From contig NC_134427.1 of NCBI RefSeq assembly GCF_030867145.1, forward strand, positions 10,253,001-10,317,000: a DNA stretch of 64,000 bases, given 5' to 3'. Under the pieces are notes generated by a model, which worked only from the letters and a program-made list of their open reading frames with translations, had not been told where the DNA came from and ran no database searches. Source of the DNA: Opisthocomus hoazin. Its lineage: Eukaryota > Chordata > Aves > Opisthocomiformes > Opisthocomidae. Shown here piece after piece: positions 62,434-64,000 of the stretch (position 1 is its first letter; each line of letters begins with the position of its first letter). Both the position numbers and the translations under genes were made by a program.

Positions 62434-62558
62434 TTAGCGTTATTTTGTTTGTCATCTTCCGATAGATGACCAGTCTTTACAAGGTCATAGTTGATACAAC
62501 CAGGCTGTATAGCATCAATTAAATCCACAACCGCCAAGCTTGTGCTGATAGTCTTGTC
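62434..62558 (-). CDS. PLS3: PLS3 (plastin-3) penultimate coding exon
   Basis: A 125-bp exon encodes [20 protein letters not shown], then [20 protein letters not shown] and A, plus two bases of the next codon. It is part of the fourth calponin-homology domain, in the second actin-binding region. The acceptor is CTCTAG and the donor is the consensus GTAAGT (62428-62433). The following intron is 799 bp. The reading phase fits both neighbouring exons exactly. Confidence 0.96.
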
Positions 62559-63147
62559 CTAGAGAACATAGGAACAGACAAATAAAGATGAATGTCTAAT
62601 CCTTAAAGCATACTTCTCACCTCAATTCAGCTGCTCCATGAGGTGCAACAGAATAAGCTTTGAACAAGCCATTTCAAAGCAGCAGTACGAGTGATTATTC
62701 CCAACTGGACCACAGGGAAAACCCTGTTTCTTCTTTGGTAACAGCACAAGATCATTACTCCAATTTACTGGAAGTGCTCTGAAAATATGAAGCATTAACC
62801 AATGTGCAGGCAGCAGGTCTGGTCCCCCAAGGGACAACACTCTCCCACAAATGCTTGTCAGCTCCAGCCCCTATGCTTGCCAGCACCTCAGCCCCCATCT
62901 CCGCCCCACAGCCCAACCACCCTCCCCACCTCTGCCACTTCATCAGCTCTCTTGCCCCACTGCTATTCCCCACCATGGGCAGTCCGAAAAAGTATCCTTT
63001 CCGGTAGCTTGAAGCCACTTTGTTCCCCACACAGACTGAATCCTGTCCTGTTTAAACCCCTTTCTAAGATGCCCCTGGTGTTCTACCAGCCAAGGAAGTA
63101 CTTTCTGGGCACCCCTCTCCTTTTGGATGAAAGAGAGGAACCTGCAC

Positions 63148-63271
63148 CTTGAAGTTCTGGATGGAGGTGGACTTGCCAGCTTCTTTCAGGGTCTGGTTTA
63201 CCCAGCTGACTATAATGTCATCATTAGCTTTCTGACCATCACCCAGGTCCTCGAGGACATTCAGCGTGTAC
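63148..63271 (-). CDS. PLS3: PLS3 (plastin-3) third-last coding exon
   Basis: A 124-bp exon encodes [20 protein letters not shown], then [20 protein letters not shown] and K, after one base that completes the preceding arginine codon. It holds the start of the fourth calponin-homology domain. The acceptor is TTCTCAG. The donor GTGCAG is weaker than consensus, but the frame and the known exon order support it. The intron to the next exon is 589 bp (62559-63147). The remaining upstream exons of PLS3 lie beyond the right edge of the window. Wording matches PLS3 better than LCP1 or PLS1. Confidence 0.96.
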
Positions 63272-64000
63272 CTGAGAACCAGCAAAGAGAACAAGGTTAT
63301 GCACAGAGCCTGGGCAAAGCCGTGGTGAGCATGCAGCCAGGTTGCCATGTGAGCCCATGGCAACTTGGAAAGGCTTCACACAGTCTCAGCTCTGTGCTTT
63401 TTTTTTTTTAAATCCCTTAGTGAAAAGGAAGAATCATCTACCTTATCTCAAGTGTGATTTCTGTTAAAGCACTTAGTCTTTCTAGCCTCTCAAGTCCTTC
63501 ATCATGAGATCACAACATTGCCTGGGCTCAGGACACCTGTTAAACTGTTTCACCATTGACCATTTGCTCCATAGGGTTAACGTATTACCTGAAAGGTGTG
63601 GATCAACTCACAAGTTAGCATTCTGACCTCTAATGACAAAAAAGCAGCTACCATGCAGCTATTTTGCACACATATATTACATATGTGCGTCATCTTAGAA
63701 TTCTTCAGAAATAGATAAGAAAAAGGATGATCGACTTCATCTGTTATTAAGTTTCCCTGTCCCTCCAGTCTAACGCAGAAGGGGGGTTATAAAGCAGCCC
63801 TGGAAAGTTTCTCTCTCAATTTATGTTCTATTCCTTAACTGGAAAAGTTGTGCACATGTTCCTGCTTAGGGTTTCTGCATGTGGACTGGACTTCAGCAGG
63901 CAAAAGAGGTGATGCTGGTCAGCAGGATGTTCACAGATCCACCAGCAGGTTCTCTGGAGGTTTCCACTCCAGCCTCCCATGTGCAGCAGGATCAGCTCCA
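63272..64000 (-). other. PLS3: PLS3 intron, running off the window
   Basis: There is no further exon before the edge. The sequence is intronic by position between the exon at 63148-63271 and the next upstream exon outside the window. A T-run at about 63400-63409 is the only simple-sequence feature. Confidence 0.7.

Overview
The window looks like about 64 kb of a bird genome. The chicken-repeat-1 (CR1) LINE family is present in at least seven copies on both strands, three solo retroviral LTRs of types I associate with birds are present, and the genes have introns and long AT-rich non-coding spacers. I see no bacterial operons, CRISPR arrays or phage genes. The LTR types suggest a non-galliform (neoavian) bird, but this is inference.

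Three protein-coding genes can be supported. (1) AGTR2, the angiotensin II type 2 receptor, lies on the minus strand with its whole coding sequence in one exon (39304-40422). Its key residues fall at the same numbers as in the human receptor. (2) A leucine-rich-repeat protein that looks nyctalopin-like, with a signal sequence and a probable GPI-type hydrophobic tail, lies on the plus strand (main exon 52674-53969). (3) PLS3 (plastin-3/T-plastin) is represented by its last three coding exons and 3' UTR on the minus strand (60310-63271); the rest of the gene continues past the right edge. PLS3 and AGTR2 are neighbours in the same relative orientation on human Xq23, so the block is conserved synteny. 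The LRR gene between them, on the opposite strand, is the most interesting gene here, because I do not recall such a gene at the human locus.

The left 39 kb is a gene desert. It holds CR1 copies at 247-1175, 4331-6940, 7651-8097, 11433-12848 (a nested pair), 16552-19315 and 24450-24765, a solo LTR at 1968-2521, and a GATG microsatellite at 34568-34626. Between AGTR2 and the LRR gene lie two more solo LTRs (45343-45910 plus strand, 51122-52282 minus strand), each with matching flanking duplications. A CR1 copy (55150-56012) lies between the LRR gene and PLS3. The three genes show no sign of acting as one pathway: AGTR2 is a membrane receptor, PLS3 bundles actin, and the LRR protein is probably extracellular. 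I found no convincing undescribed system; the best leads are the LRR gene, its missing 5' exon, and a possible exon near 56.9 kb.
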